From: Pseudomonas panipatensis | GTDB taxonomy: Bacteria; Pseudomonadota; Gammaproteobacteria; Pseudomonadales; Pseudomonadaceae | Reading direction: 5' to 3' | Assembly (NCBI RefSeq): GCF_900099785.1 | Contig: NZ_FNDS01000006.1 | Coordinates: 306,057 to 370,056 of the forward strand | Length of the DNA: 64,000 nucleotides | Shown: piece after piece, positions 8,844 through 18,286 of the stretch | Layout of the letters: each line of letters starts with the position of its first letter | Numbering within the stretch: the stretch's first letter is position 1 | Notes under the pieces: generated by a model | Told to the model about the DNA's origin: nothing | Seen by the model: only the letters and a program-made list of their open reading frames with translations | Databases searched by the model: none | Position numbers and translations under genes: made by a program

Positions 8844-9510
8844 GGCCGTTCTCCGTCAGCAGCAGGGGAAAACCCAGGCGGCCGAACACGCCGTTGCGCT
8901 CCAGTTCGTCGTGGCCGTAACCGATATTGCCGGCGAACACCCGCGGGTGCTGTGCGTAGTAGCTGCCCCAGCAGGCGCTTTCGCCGTTCAGCCGCGTCGG
9001 GTCGGCGGAGGCCAGCACACTGGGTTCCAGCCCCAGGCGGTGGAAGCTGTTGACCAGGCTGGCGGCGCCGGTGAAGGCCACCCAGTGCATGCCACGGGCG
9101 GCCAGCAGCCAGGTCACCGCGATGATCATCAGCCGCGCGTTGCCGGCGCTGAGCGCCGCCAGGTTGCCGACTTCCACCAGCTCGCTGCGCGGCACGATGC
9201 GTCCGGCCAGGCGCGATACCGGCGCTTCCAGCGGTTCGTCCAGGTAGCGTTCGAGGAACAGCGTGCCCTGGCTCGCCGGGCGCATGCCGGTGACCGCGGT
9301 CAGGCGACCGTGGCTGTCGCGCAGGGCGACCAGTTCAGGCAGGAAATGGTGAACGTCGGCATGGTGGACCTGCTCGAAACGTTCATGGATGAAGCTCTCG
9401 GCCTCCGCGCGTCCGGGATCGCCTTGGCGCAGCAGGTGGAGACTGGCTCGGCGCTCGTTGTGGGTGCCGAAGTGGAATGGAAACAGGTCATTCCATTCAG
9501 TCTGGGTCAT
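8833..9510 (-). CDS. Thermostable hemolysin-family protein (autoinducer-synthase-like fold)
   Basis: This 225-residue protein matches the thermostable hemolysin family (T_hemolysin) by pattern: FLERYLDEPLEAP at about 85, VEVGNLAAL at about 112, GMHWVAFTGA at about 142 and CWGSYYAQHPRV near 185. These segments resemble the GNAT-like core of acyl-homoserine-lactone synthases, where the Glu-Leu/Val-Gly-Asn strand binds the acyl donor. No signal peptide is present, which argues against a classical secreted toxin. It is the first gene of a seven-gene operon and has a good ribosome-binding site (AGGGGG). I infer an acyltransferase working with the downstream acyl-adenylating enzyme. The haemolysin name is historical and may mislead. 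Confidence 0.82.
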   Translation of the reverse strand: MTQTEWNDLFPFHFGTHNERRASLHLLRQGDPGRAEAESFIHERFEQVHHADVHHFLPELVALRDSHGRLTAVTGMRPASQGTLFLERYLDEPLEAPVSRLAGRIVPRSELVEVGNLAALSAGNARLMIIAVTWLLAARGMHWVAFTGAASLVNSFHRLGLEPSVLASADPTRLNGESACWGSYYAQHPRVFAGNIGYGHDELERNGVFGRLGFPLLLTENGHAA

Positions 9511-9528
9511 CTCGCTCCCCCTTTCGGG

Positions 9529-9548
9529 ACTTCTCGATGGCGAGAAGT
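9529..9548. repeat. Perfect 8-bp-arm palindrome at the operon start site
   Basis: ACTTCTCG-ATGG-CGAGAAGT spans the predicted -10 and transcription start of the thermostable-hemolysin operon. It could be a repressor operator or form a hairpin in the 5' leader. Confidence 0.6.
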
Positions 9549-9577
9549 ATCGGACGCGAGTCTGAATGGAATCTGAA
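9546..9577 (-). promoter_or_regulatory. Candidate promoter with 11-bp-period direct repeat
   Basis: On the minus strand TTCAGA occurs twice with an 11-bp period (plus-strand TCTGAA at 9561-9566 and 9572-9577). A -10-like GATACT is at 9551-9546. The repeat covers the expected -35 region, the arrangement used by OmpR/PmrA-type activators. The regulator encoded in the operon is a natural candidate. Confidence 0.45.
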
Positions 9578-9580
9578 GGG

Positions 9581-9610
9581 CGGCGAATTCGCCGGTGCCC
9601 CGCGCGGGGC
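9581..9610. terminator. Two adjacent palindromes after the XRE regulator gene
   Basis: GCCCCGCGCGGGGC (9597-9610) and CGGCGAATTCGCCG (9581-9594) follow the regulator stop. They can form stems, but no U-run follows, so termination is only possible, not shown. Confidence 0.35.
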
Positions 9611-9621
9611 TCTGCAGCGCG

Positions 9622-10440
9622 CTATTCGATCTCGAACAGGCCGTTGCGGATCGGCCCGACGTTGAGCCGCGCCCGCACGTCGTCGTCGATGCGCGGATCG
9701 TCCGGGCGGTACAGCTTGACCTGGCGATAGGCGTTGATGCGGTTGATCTCCGGCCCCAGGTACTCCCAGACCACCCGGGTGCAGGCCGGTGTGCGCCGGT
9801 CGCCGCTGGAGACCCCGGTCTTCAGGCCGTTGAGGCGGGTGATGCGGCTCTTGAAGCTGGGGATGAGGATGGTCTGGCTCATCTCGTTGACCGTCAGCGA
9901 TTCGTAATCGATCAGGAACAGCCGGTCCTGTAGCTGGAATGCCGCGCCCAGGTAGCGGCAGCGCACCCAGTCCTCGGCCTGCACATCGGTGCTGCTGGAG
10001 CGCTCCTGGCGTTCCTGGCGCTCGAAGAGGAAGTTGCCCTGGTCTTCCCACAGGTGCACCAGCGACAACAGGATCGAGCCCGGCACCGACATGCAGTTGG
10101 AGTACTCGAAGTAGTAGCCGCAGTAGCGCGACAGGTTGCCGGCCTGTTCGCGCAGCGGCCGCAGCATGGCCAGCAGCGGGTCGTTCTGCGCGGCGCCGGG
10201 CCGGGCGCTGCCGCGCGCGCCGATCAGGCGGGCGAACTGTTCCGGCGGCAGGCCCAGTTCGTAGTCCTCGACGCCGAAGAAATCGCCGATGCGCTTGAGG
10301 TTGTACGGGGTAGGGCGGCTTTGCCCGTTGAGGTACTTGTTGAACTGCGCGCGGTTGATCGAGAGCAGCCGGCAGACCTCGGAGATAGAGCGGTAGTGGC
10401 TGCAGGCGAGTTTCAGGTTGTCGCCCAGATGGTCAGGCAT
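9622..10440 (-). CDS. XRE/Cro-like transcriptional regulator with unknown C-terminal domain
   Basis: The protein is 272 residues if it starts at the ATG at 10438-10440, which begins MPDHLGDNLK. The frame stays open far upstream, but that part lies antisense to the symporter gene and is not credible. Residues about 5-65 form a helix-turn-helix of the Cro/C1 type (SISEVCRLLSINRAQFNKYL, then NLKRIGDFFGV). The remaining 200 residues match no domain I recognise. The visible ribosome-binding site is weak. It is divergent from the AGCS symporter/asparaginase pair and lies upstream of the thermostable-hemolysin operon on the same strand, so it could control either. I prefer the divergent transporter as target. 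Confidence 0.8.
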   Translation of the reverse strand: MPDHLGDNLKLACSHYRSISEVCRLLSINRAQFNKYLNGQSRPTPYNLKRIGDFFGVEDYELGLPPEQFARLIGARGSARPGAAQNDPLLAMLRPLREQAGNLSRYCGYYFEYSNCMSVPGSILLSLVHLWEDQGNFLFERQERQERSSSTDVQAEDWVRCRYLGAAFQLQDRLFLIDYESLTVNEMSQTILIPSFKSRITRLNGLKTGVSSGDRRTPACTRVVWEYLGPEINRINAYRQVKLYRPDDPRIDDDVRARLNVGPIRNGLFEIE

Positions 10441-10617
10441 GGCGGGTTCACCGGTTGATGCGAGCGATGCCAGTCTAGCATCAGCTCGCGTCAGTTCGGA
10501 GCAACCCGCGAAATTGTCACGACGCCTTGCCTTGGCCAACCTTGCCCGCCAACGCCGGGGGCTAACCCGCGCCCGGCGTTCCTCTTCCACCCGAAGAACA
10601 AGAATCGAGGTCACACC

Positions 10618-12060
10618 ATGCTCGAAGCGCTCAACGACTTCCTCTCGGGGAAGCTCCTCATCGTGCTCATCGTCGGACTGGGCAGCTATTTCACGCTGCG
10701 CTCCCGGTTCGTCCAGTTCCGCCATTTCGGCCACATGTTCGGCGTCTTCAAGGAGTCCATCCGTGGCCAGGCCGGCCAGCTGAGCTCGTTCCAGGCGCTC
10801 ATGCTCAGCCTCGCCGGGCGCGTCGGCGCCGGTAACATCGCCGGGGTCGGCATCGCCGTGACCCTCGGCGGGCCGGGCGCGGTGTTCTGGATGTGGGTGA
10901 CCGCCCTGGTCGGCATGTCCAGCAGCTTCTTCGAGTGCACCCTGGCGCAGCTGTACAAGCGCAGCGAGGCCGACGGCCTGTACCGTGGCGGCCCGGCCTA
11001 CTACATCCAGCACGGCCTGAAGCTGCGCTCGATGGCGGTGGTCTTCTCGGTCCTGCTGCTGGCCACCTACGGCTTCGCCTTCAACGGTCTGCAGTCCTAC
11101 ACCGTGACCCACTCGCTGCAGAACGCCTTCGGCTTCGCCCCCGAGCATTCCGGCATCGCCCTGGCGGTGCTCCTGGCCATCGTCTTCCTCGGCGGGATCA
11201 AGCGCATCGCGGCGGTTTCCGACCTCCTGGTGCCGGTCAAGACCCTGGCCTACATCGGCGTCACCCTGTACGTGATCGGCAGCCAGATCGAGCACGTTCC
11301 GGCCATGCTCGAGACCATCTTCAAGAGCGCCTTCGGCCTTGACCCGGCGTTCGGCGGCCTGCTCGGCAGCGCCATCGTCATGGGCGTCAAGCGTGGCGTG
11401 TTCGCCAACGAAGCCGGCCTGGGCAGCGCACCCAACGTCGCCGCCGTGGCCGCCGTGCGCCACCCGGCCGCGCAGGGCGTAGTACAGGCCTTCAGCGTGT
11501 TCCTCGACACCTTCGTGATCTGCACCTGCACCGCGCTGCTGATCCTGCTCTCGGGCTTCTACACCCCCGGCTTCGAAGGCGACGGCATCGTCCTCACGCA
11601 GAACTCCCTGGCCGCGGTGGTCGGTGACTGGGGCCGGCTGTTCGTCAGCATCGCCCTGTCGCTGTTCGTCTTCACCTGCATCCTCTACAACTACTACCTG
11701 GGCGAGAACAGCCTGCAGTTCCTCACCCGCAACCGCCTGGCGTTGCTCGGCTACCGCGCCCTGGTGCTGGCGCTGATCGTCTGGGGCTCGGTGCAGAACC
11801 TCTCCACCGTGTTCGCCTTCGCCGACATCACCATGACCTGCCTGGCCTTCGTCAACCTGCTGGCCCTGGCCCTGCTGTTCAAGGTCGGCCTGCGGGTGAT
11901 GCGCGACTATGACGCCCAGCGCAGCGCCGGTATCCAGCAGCCGGTGTTCGATGCCGCGCAGTTCGCCGACCTCGACCTGGATCGCGCAGCCTGGCCGGCC
12001 GGCCAGCACGCCGACGCGCCGCAGGACGTCCTCGTCGGTGTGCCGCAAACGCAGCGTTGA
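10618..12060 (+). CDS. Alanine/glycine:cation symporter family protein (AGCS)
   Basis: A 480-residue polytopic inner-membrane protein of the sodium/alanine symporter family. It has about 10-11 hydrophobic segments and the signature GVFANEAGLGSAPNVAAVAA near residues 260-280. These carriers import small neutral amino acids with Na+ or H+. A ribosome-binding CGAGG lies before the ATG. An asparaginase gene follows 60 bp downstream, with a 9-bp-stem hairpin in between, so the pair may import and hydrolyse asparagine or a related amide. The C-terminal 40 residues are hydrophilic and variable. Function as an amino acid symporter is confident; the exact substrate is not. Confidence 0.92.
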   Translation: MLEALNDFLSGKLLIVLIVGLGSYFTLRSRFVQFRHFGHMFGVFKESIRGQAGQLSSFQALMLSLAGRVGAGNIAGVGIAVTLGGPGAVFWMWVTALVGMSSSFFECTLAQLYKRSEADGLYRGGPAYYIQHGLKLRSMAVVFSVLLLATYGFAFNGLQSYTVTHSLQNAFGFAPEHSGIALAVLLAIVFLGGIKRIAAVSDLLVPVKTLAYIGVTLYVIGSQIEHVPAMLETIFKSAFGLDPAFGGLLGSAIVMGVKRGVFANEAGLGSAPNVAAVAAVRHPAAQGVVQAFSVFLDTFVICTCTALLILLSGFYTPGFEGDGIVLTQNSLAAVVGDWGRLFVSIALSLFVFTCILYNYYLGENSLQFLTRNRLALLGYRALVLALIVWGSVQNLSTVFAFADITMTCLAFVNLLALALLFKVGLRVMRDYDAQRSAGIQQPVFDAAQFADLDLDRAAWPAGQHADAPQDVLVGVPQTQR

Positions 12061-12068
12061 CGGCCATG

Positions 12069-12096
12069 CGCGAGCCGTCCACCCTGGCGGCTCGCG
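12069..12096 (+). other. Intercistronic hairpin
   Basis: CGCGAGCCG at 12069-12077 pairs perfectly with CGGCTCGCG at 12088-12096 across a 10-base loop. It lies between the symporter and asparaginase genes. No U-run follows, so it is more likely an mRNA-stability or partial-attenuation element than a full terminator. Confidence 0.5.
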
Positions 12097-12120
12097 TCAT
12101 TCTCCCCAGGATTTTCCGCA

Positions 12121-13113
12121 ATGCGTGCAGTCAAGAACCTCTTCGTCCTCTACACCGGCGGCACCATCGGCATGCTGCAGACCGCCGAAGGCCTGGCCCC
12201 GGCCGGCGGCTTCGAGGCGCGCATGCGCGCGCACTTCGCCGATAGCGACGACAGCCCGCGCTTGGCCTGGCGCTGCCATGAACTGCAACCCTTGATCGAC
12301 AGCGCCAACATGCAGCAGGCCAATTGGCTGGCCATGCGCGACGCCATCGTCGAGGCGGTGGAGCAGGACGGGCATGACGGCGTGCTGCTGCTGCACGGCA
12401 CCGACACCCTGGCCTATACCGCGGCGGCGCTGTCCTTCCTCCTGCTCGGTCTCGACGTGCCCGTGCTGCTCACCGGCTCCATGCTGCCGGCCGGTGCGCC
12501 GGGCAGCGACGCCTGGGACAACCTGCGCGGCGCCTTCAGGGCTCTCGAACAGGGCCAGCCCAGTGGCGTGCGCCTGTCCTTCGGCGGCGCGCTGCTGCAT
12601 GGCGCGCGCGCCACCAAGGTGCACAGCGAAGCATTCGAGGCCTTCGCCGCGCCGGCGCGCCAGCGCCATGGCGAGCGCGCCGTGGCGTTGCCCGCGGCGC
12701 TTTCCTACCGGCAGCCACGGCAGTCGGTGAAGCTGGCCGTGCAGCCCTTGTTCCCCGGCCTGCAGGCCGAGCAACTGCGCGCCGTGCTCGCCACGGGCGT
12801 GCAAGCCCTGTTGCTGGAGTGCTACGGCAGCGGCACCGGCCCCTCGGACAACGAGGACCTGCTCGCCGCCCTGCGCGAAGCGCGCCAGCGCGGCGTGCTG
12901 CTGGCCGCGATCAGCCAGTGCGCGCAAGGCAGCGTGGTGTTCGATACCTATGCCGCCGGCAGCCGTCTGCGCGACAGTGGCCTGATCTCCGCCGGCGGCA
13001 TGACCCGCGAAGCGGCGCTCGGCAAGCTGTTCGCCCTGCTTGGCGCGGGGCTCGATGTGCAACAGGCCGAGCACTGGTTCGCGCTCGATCTGTGTGGCGA
13101 ACTGGCGGACTAG
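12121..13113 (+). CDS. ansA: L-asparaginase, cytoplasmic type I
   Basis: A 330-residue amidohydrolase that converts L-asparagine to aspartate and ammonia. The first catalytic threonine lies in YTGGTIGM at about 11-18, and the second signature is LLHGTDTLAYTAAAL at about 90-104. GSMLPAG follows. No signal peptide is present, which fits the cytoplasmic low-affinity type. A ribosome-binding CAGGA precedes the ATG. It is the second gene after an AGCS symporter, an arrangement I recall from P. aeruginosa (the PA2252-PA2253 pair). A strong terminator follows. Related activity on other amides cannot be excluded. Confidence 0.9.
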   Translation: MRAVKNLFVLYTGGTIGMLQTAEGLAPAGGFEARMRAHFADSDDSPRLAWRCHELQPLIDSANMQQANWLAMRDAIVEAVEQDGHDGVLLLHGTDTLAYTAAALSFLLLGLDVPVLLTGSMLPAGAPGSDAWDNLRGAFRALEQGQPSGVRLSFGGALLHGARATKVHSEAFEAFAAPARQRHGERAVALPAALSYRQPRQSVKLAVQPLFPGLQAEQLRAVLATGVQALLLECYGSGTGPSDNEDLLAALREARQRGVLLAAISQCAQGSVVFDTYAAGSRLRDSGLISAGGMTREAALGKLFALLGAGLDVQQAEHWFALDLCGELAD

Positions 13114-13133
13114 CCTGGCTCGCCACGCACAGG

Positions 13134-13172
13134 AAAACGGGCCGCACCCTTGGGGTGACGGCCCGTTTTTTA
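13134..13172. terminator. Bidirectional Rho-independent terminator
   Basis: AAAACGGGCCG (13134-13144) pairs with CGGCCCGTTTT (13159-13169), and the inner CACCC/GGGTG extends the stem; a T-run follows. It serves both the asparaginase gene and the convergent FadL-type gene. Confidence 0.93.
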
Positions 13173-13195
13173 TCGGTGGACTGGCACCTGCCCCA

Positions 13196-14470
13196 TCAGA
13201 AGCGATAGGTCAGCTGACTGACCAGGCCGTGGGCGCTGTTGTCGTACTTGGCGCTGTAGGCCGGTTGCAGGCCCGAGCTGTTGGCCTGGTTGACCGACGC
13301 GGTGCTCTCCCACAGGTAGGCGTAGGCGACGTCGAAGGTCAGGTCGGCGTTGGGCGAGTAGCCGGCGCCGATGGTCAGGGTCTTGCGGTTGCCCACCGGA
13401 ATGCGCACGGTGCGGTCGGCATTGTTGGTCGGCGAGGGGTCGTAGGCGAAGCCAGTGCGCAGCACCCACTGCGGATCGAGCTGGTAGGAACCGCCGACCG
13501 CCACCGACCAGGTGTCGTGCCAGTTCATCGGTTCGCCGATGCTGTTCAGGCCGAACGCCTGGCCCAGCGGTGACACGCCGCTGTTCTCCGCGACTATCTC
13601 CTTCATGCGGCTCCAACGGGTCCAGGTGGTGCCCAGGTAGCCGGTCCAGCGCTCGTCGAAGTGGTGGGTGATGGAGGTATCGACGGATTCCGGCAGGGTC
13701 AGGTCCAGCTTGGCGCCGTACTTGCCGGCGACCGGGATGATGGCCGGGGTGTCGCTGACGCTGGTGTGGCCCTTGAGCTGGTAATCGACCTTGGAGTGGT
13801 AGGCCAGGCCCCAGGTGGTGGCGTCGCTCAGGTCGACCATCACGCCCAGGTTGTAGCCCAGGGCGACGTCATCGCCTTCGATGCTGATCTGCGCTTCCTT
13901 GCCGTTGTTGAAGGCGCCGGTGGCCAGGTTGTTCTGCAGCTTGCCGTCGATACGGTTGATGGTCGGGCCGCCGCCGATGGAGACGCGATCGTTGAGGCGA
14001 TAGCTGAGGGTGGGCTGCAGGGTGATCACCCGCACCTTGCTGTAGGAGCCGTGGGAGCGGCCCTGGAAGCTGCTCTCGTAGTCATTGATGATGCCGTAGG
14101 GCACGTACAGGCCCAGGCCGACGCTGAAACGCTCGTCCAGCGGGCTGGTGAGGTAGGCGAAGGGCACCGCCGCCACGGGCACCGAATCGCCCTTGTTGCT
14201 GCCCGACGCGCTGCTGTGGGCGTCGCTGATGTCGTCCTTGGCCGCGACCACCGCGAAGCCGCCGCTGACTTCGCCGCGCTTGAGCTTCGCCAGCCCGGCC
14301 GGGTTGCCGTACAGGGTGCTGGCATCCAGCGCCGACGAGGCGCGGCCGGCATAGGCGGTGCCGGCGCCGCTGGCGCTCTGCTCGTTGATGGCGATGCCGT
14401 TGGCGATGGCGTTCAGCGAAAAGGCGCAGGCGGTCAACGCCAAGGCGCCTTGGATAAGATTCTTGTTCAC
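13196..14470 (-). CDS. OmpP1/FadL-family outer-membrane transporter for hydrophobic compounds
   Basis: The protein is 424 residues from a GTG start at 14468-14470, chosen because GGAG lies 8 bases upstream and a signal peptide (ALALTACAFSLNAIA) begins there. The mature N terminus, NGIAINEQSASGAGTAYAGR, is the FadL hatch signature, with the plug domain following. The protein ends in YRF, the C-terminal aromatic signature for BAM insertion. FadL proteins let long-chain fatty acids or aromatic hydrocarbons cross the outer membrane by lateral diffusion. It stands alone and is convergent with the asparaginase gene. Pseudomonads carry several paralogues, so I assign no symbol. Phased ATGA repeats lie about 180 bp upstream. 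Confidence 0.92.
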   Translation of the reverse strand: MNKNLIQGALALTACAFSLNAIANGIAINEQSASGAGTAYAGRASSALDASTLYGNPAGLAKLKRGEVSGGFAVVAAKDDISDAHSSASGSNKGDSVPVAAVPFAYLTSPLDERFSVGLGLYVPYGIINDYESSFQGRSHGSYSKVRVITLQPTLSYRLNDRVSIGGGPTINRIDGKLQNNLATGAFNNGKEAQISIEGDDVALGYNLGVMVDLSDATTWGLAYHSKVDYQLKGHTSVSDTPAIIPVAGKYGAKLDLTLPESVDTSITHHFDERWTGYLGTTWTRWSRMKEIVAENSGVSPLGQAFGLNSIGEPMNWHDTWSVAVGGSYQLDPQWVLRTGFAYDPSPTNNADRTVRIPVGNRKTLTIGAGYSPNADLTFDVAYAYLWESTASVNQANSSGLQPAYSAKYDNSAHGLVSQLTYRF

Positions 14471-14646
14471 TACGATTACTCCGAACAGGGCAGGTGCTTC
14501 GGCGCCGCGCCGCGAGCCGGCGGGGCTCGGCAGCGCCGAAGGCAGGGATCGCTCAGGCGATTCTTGAAAGTGTCCGGCGCGGGGGATGCGCCGGCCGTGC
14601 AGCAGAAACAGGGCGCGCACGATAGAGAAGCGTCGCCTGTGGCGCA

Positions 14647-14674
14647 ATGATCGAAAATGACCAAATCATGATCG
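14647..14674 (-). promoter_or_regulatory. Phased ATGA repeats upstream of the FadL-type gene
   Basis: ATGATCG occurs at 14647-14653 and again at 14668-14674, with ATGACC at 14657-14662 between them, giving spacings of 10 and 11 bp. The stretch is AT-rich within GC-rich surroundings. It looks like an operator array or promoter for the FadL-type gene, about 180 bp before its start codon. Confidence 0.4.
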
Positions 14675-14722
14675 TAGTGAACAGCGCGGCGGCAGCCGAC
14701 CCACGGTCGGGCGAAGGGCTTT

Positions 14723-14851
14723 TCAGGTGCCGCTGGCGTGGGTCATCCAGGCGCTGACGGCGACGAAGCGGCCGCCCGTCAGCGCCTTGAGGATGAACGC
14801 AGCGATGCGCCAGGCGCGATAGGTGACGAGCAGGTCGCTGAGGCAGTCCAT
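14723..14851 (-). CDS. Possible small hypothetical protein (42 residues)
   Basis: A short frame starts at ATG 14849-14851 after a purine-rich GGAAAAGG stretch and encodes a hydrophobic, arginine-containing peptide (MDCLSDLLVTYRAWRIAAFI at its start). It lies between the FadL-type gene and the VIT-like gene on the same strand as both. Its only support is the ribosome-binding stretch and the amphipathic composition, so it may not be real. The rest of the gap 14471-14907 holds only the repeat array at 14647-14674. Confidence 0.3.
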   Translation of the reverse strand: MDCLSDLLVTYRAWRIAAFILKALTGGRFVAVSAWMTHASGT

Positions 14852-14907
14852 GGCCTTTTCCGCGGGTAGCGCCACGGACTGAATCGAGGCGCGGGTGCCG
14901 GCGGAGC

Positions 14908-15567
14908 CTATCCGCCCAGGGCCATGATGGCGAAGATCAGCGCCGTGCCGGTGATCGCCATCAGGCACCCGCCGACCCAGACGTTGCCGCCGGCGTAGCG
15001 CGCGAGCAGGGCGCCAGCGAGGAACAGCATGCCCAGGGCGATCAGGTTGGAGGCGCGCACAGCCCGCGCCGCCGGTTCCACCAGGATGAAGGGGATGACC
15101 ACCGGGAAGGTCGCCAGCGCCACCAGCAGGAAGATGCCCAGGGCCGCCTTGAAGTCGTCCAGGCGCAGGCGCGGCGGGACTGGCGTGGCATAGTCGAGCA
15201 GGCGCCGGCGAAGCATTTCCAGGCCATCGGCGCCGGCCGCGGCGGCCAGGCGCGAGGGCAGCGTATCGGCGATCAGCGCCCGCCCGGCCTCGGCATCCGG
15301 GGTGTCCTTCAGGCGCTGCAACAGGCGCCGATTGCGCGAGCGGTCGGCCAGCGTGCGCAGCAGGTACATCACCGCGTCCGTCAGGCCCCAGGCCAGGTTG
15401 CAGCCGAAGGCGGCGATCATCATGGTGCGCTCTTCTTCCTGGCCGGCGGTAGCCACGCTGAGCGAGCCGACGAAGGTCATCGCCATCAGCAGGCCGAAGA
15501 TCACCTCGGATACGCGGTCGACCGGGTTGAGTACCGGTGCGCGTTTCTCGTGTTCGCTGTCGTGCAT
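14908..15567 (-). CDS. VIT1/CCC1-like integral membrane protein
   Basis: A 219-residue membrane protein. Residues about 17-80 form two hydrophobic helices around VSEVIFGLLMAMTFVGS and NLAWGLTDAVMYLLRTLADR, which resembles the first half of the vacuolar iron transporter (VIT1/CCC1) fold. A cytoplasmic stretch with RRRLLDYATPVPPRLRLDDF follows, then three more helices from about 140. VIT-family proteins move Fe2+ or Mn2+ out of the cytoplasm. The bacterial short forms are largely uncharacterised, so transport is an inference. The gene follows the SulP transporter gene by about 100 bp on the same strand and may be cotranscribed with it. Confidence 0.65.
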   Translation of the reverse strand: MHDSEHEKRAPVLNPVDRVSEVIFGLLMAMTFVGSLSVATAGQEEERTMMIAAFGCNLAWGLTDAVMYLLRTLADRSRNRRLLQRLKDTPDAEAGRALIADTLPSRLAAAAGADGLEMLRRRLLDYATPVPPRLRLDDFKAALGIFLLVALATFPVVIPFILVEPAARAVRASNLIALGMLFLAGALLARYAGGNVWVGGCLMAITGTALIFAIMALGG

Positions 15568-15637
15568 GGCGTCATCCCATCCCGAGCGTGCGGCGAGCCG
15601 CCGCTGGCCGTTGCGCCATCCGGCTGGCGCTCAATCT

Positions 15638-17372
<1,735 letters not shown>

Positions 17373-17875
17373 CGAGACTCCGAAACGGGACGGATCATCG
17401 GGCACGCCAGCCGCAGGGGCTGCGTTGCTTCTGGCCAGGGCCTGGCGCGGGCGAGCGTGGTCATCCAGTGGAAATGTAGTCGCTCCGCAAGGGGCGCGGC
17501 CGGCGCGCCCGCCCAGGTTGCGCTGGGAGGATCGCTGGGAGTTTTGCCGGTGCGGCGCGGGCGCGGTCTGCTGGCGAGCAGGCGTGGTGGCTCTGCCACG
17601 GGCTTTTCGGCGATGGCGGGCGTTGCCGCGGGCGCCGCTGCGCAGGGCGCGCCCGCGCACGCCGGGGGATCGGCGGCCGTGATGGCCAGGGGCCTTGGTT
17701 GATATGGATCAAAGGGCCTGGCGGCGCACGCTGTAGTTTCGCGATCAGGCTCCCCCGTTGAAAACAGGCCGCTGATTCGCTGGCCGGCGGGGGCGCGGGC
17801 AATGGCGACCTTCGCCGTAACCAGCCGGTGGCGCCGCCGCTCCCGATACGTGACGAAGCGCCAGGAGATTGTGCG
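17373..17875. other. 503-bp divergent intergenic region
   Basis: This gap between the SulP gene and the small metal-binding-like gene holds an Anr/FNR box at 17699-17712 and no convincing gene. Reading frames across it on both strands are composition artefacts. The SulP-proximal 330 bp is GC-rich, with nothing else I recognise. Confidence 0.6.
17699..17712 (+). promoter_or_regulatory. Anr/FNR-type box
   Basis: TTGATATGGATCAA is a perfect match to the TTGAT-N4-ATCAA consensus. A -10-like TAGTTT at 17734-17739 places the box centre near -41 on the plus strand, the activating position for class II FNR-type promoters. The target would be the small metal-binding-like gene at 17876, with a leader of about 130 bases. 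Confidence 0.75.
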
Positions 17876-18145
17876 ATGAGCAGCATCCTTCTGCAGGTCT
17901 ACGGCCTGAGCTATGGCGCTTGCGTCAAACAGGTCAGCGCCGCGCTGAGTCCCCTGGTGGGTGTCCACGACGTCTGCATCGATCTGCCGGCGGGGCAGGT
18001 CAGGGTCGAGGGAGAGGTCGAGCCGCGGACGTTGCTGATCGCCCTGCGCGATGCCGGCTACCCGGCCCGCGTACCGAGCACCGCTGGCGCCGCCGCCGTG
18101 GCGCCCGGTGGACGCTGCGGCCTGAGCGACTGCTGGTGCCATTGA
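17876..18145 (+). CDS. Small heavy-metal-associated (HMA)-like protein with altered metal site
   Basis: An 89-residue protein whose first 65 residues fit the ferredoxin-like HMA/CopZ fold. The usual MxCxxC site is GLSYGAC here, so Tyr13 replaces the first cysteine and only Cys16 remains. Unusually, the tail ends GRCGLSDCWCH, adding Cys81, Cys86, Cys88 and a C-terminal His89; Cys34 is also present. The tail could supply the missing ligands. ATG 17876 has GGAG 9 bases upstream. A perfect Anr box lies about 165 bp before the start, suggesting induction at low oxygen. A role in copper or other metal delivery is inference. Confidence 0.7.
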   Translation: MSSILLQVYGLSYGACVKQVSAALSPLVGVHDVCIDLPAGQVRVEGEVEPRTLLIALRDAGYPARVPSTAGAAAVAPGGRCGLSDCWCH

Positions 18146-18286
18146 GCGGCCCGCGGGTGCGCTGAATCGAGCCAGATCGAACCTGGTGCGGACGTACCAT
18201 CTTGCTTGCTGGACGCTGATGGCAGATCGCCCGTACACTCGGCCACAGGCTTTACGCTCAGGGACTGAACAGGCGTACCAACTGCG

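Noticed and set aside
8833..9510. Secreted toxin role for the thermostable-hemolysin protein
   Set aside because: It has no signal peptide or secretion motif, and it heads an enzyme operon. Its motifs resemble GNAT/autoinducer synthases more than a pore former.
10441..12048. N-terminal extension of the XRE regulator (808-residue frame)
   Set aside because: The extension is antisense to the AGCS symporter gene and is His/Gln/Glu-rich without domains. The HTH begins right after the ATG at 10438-10440.
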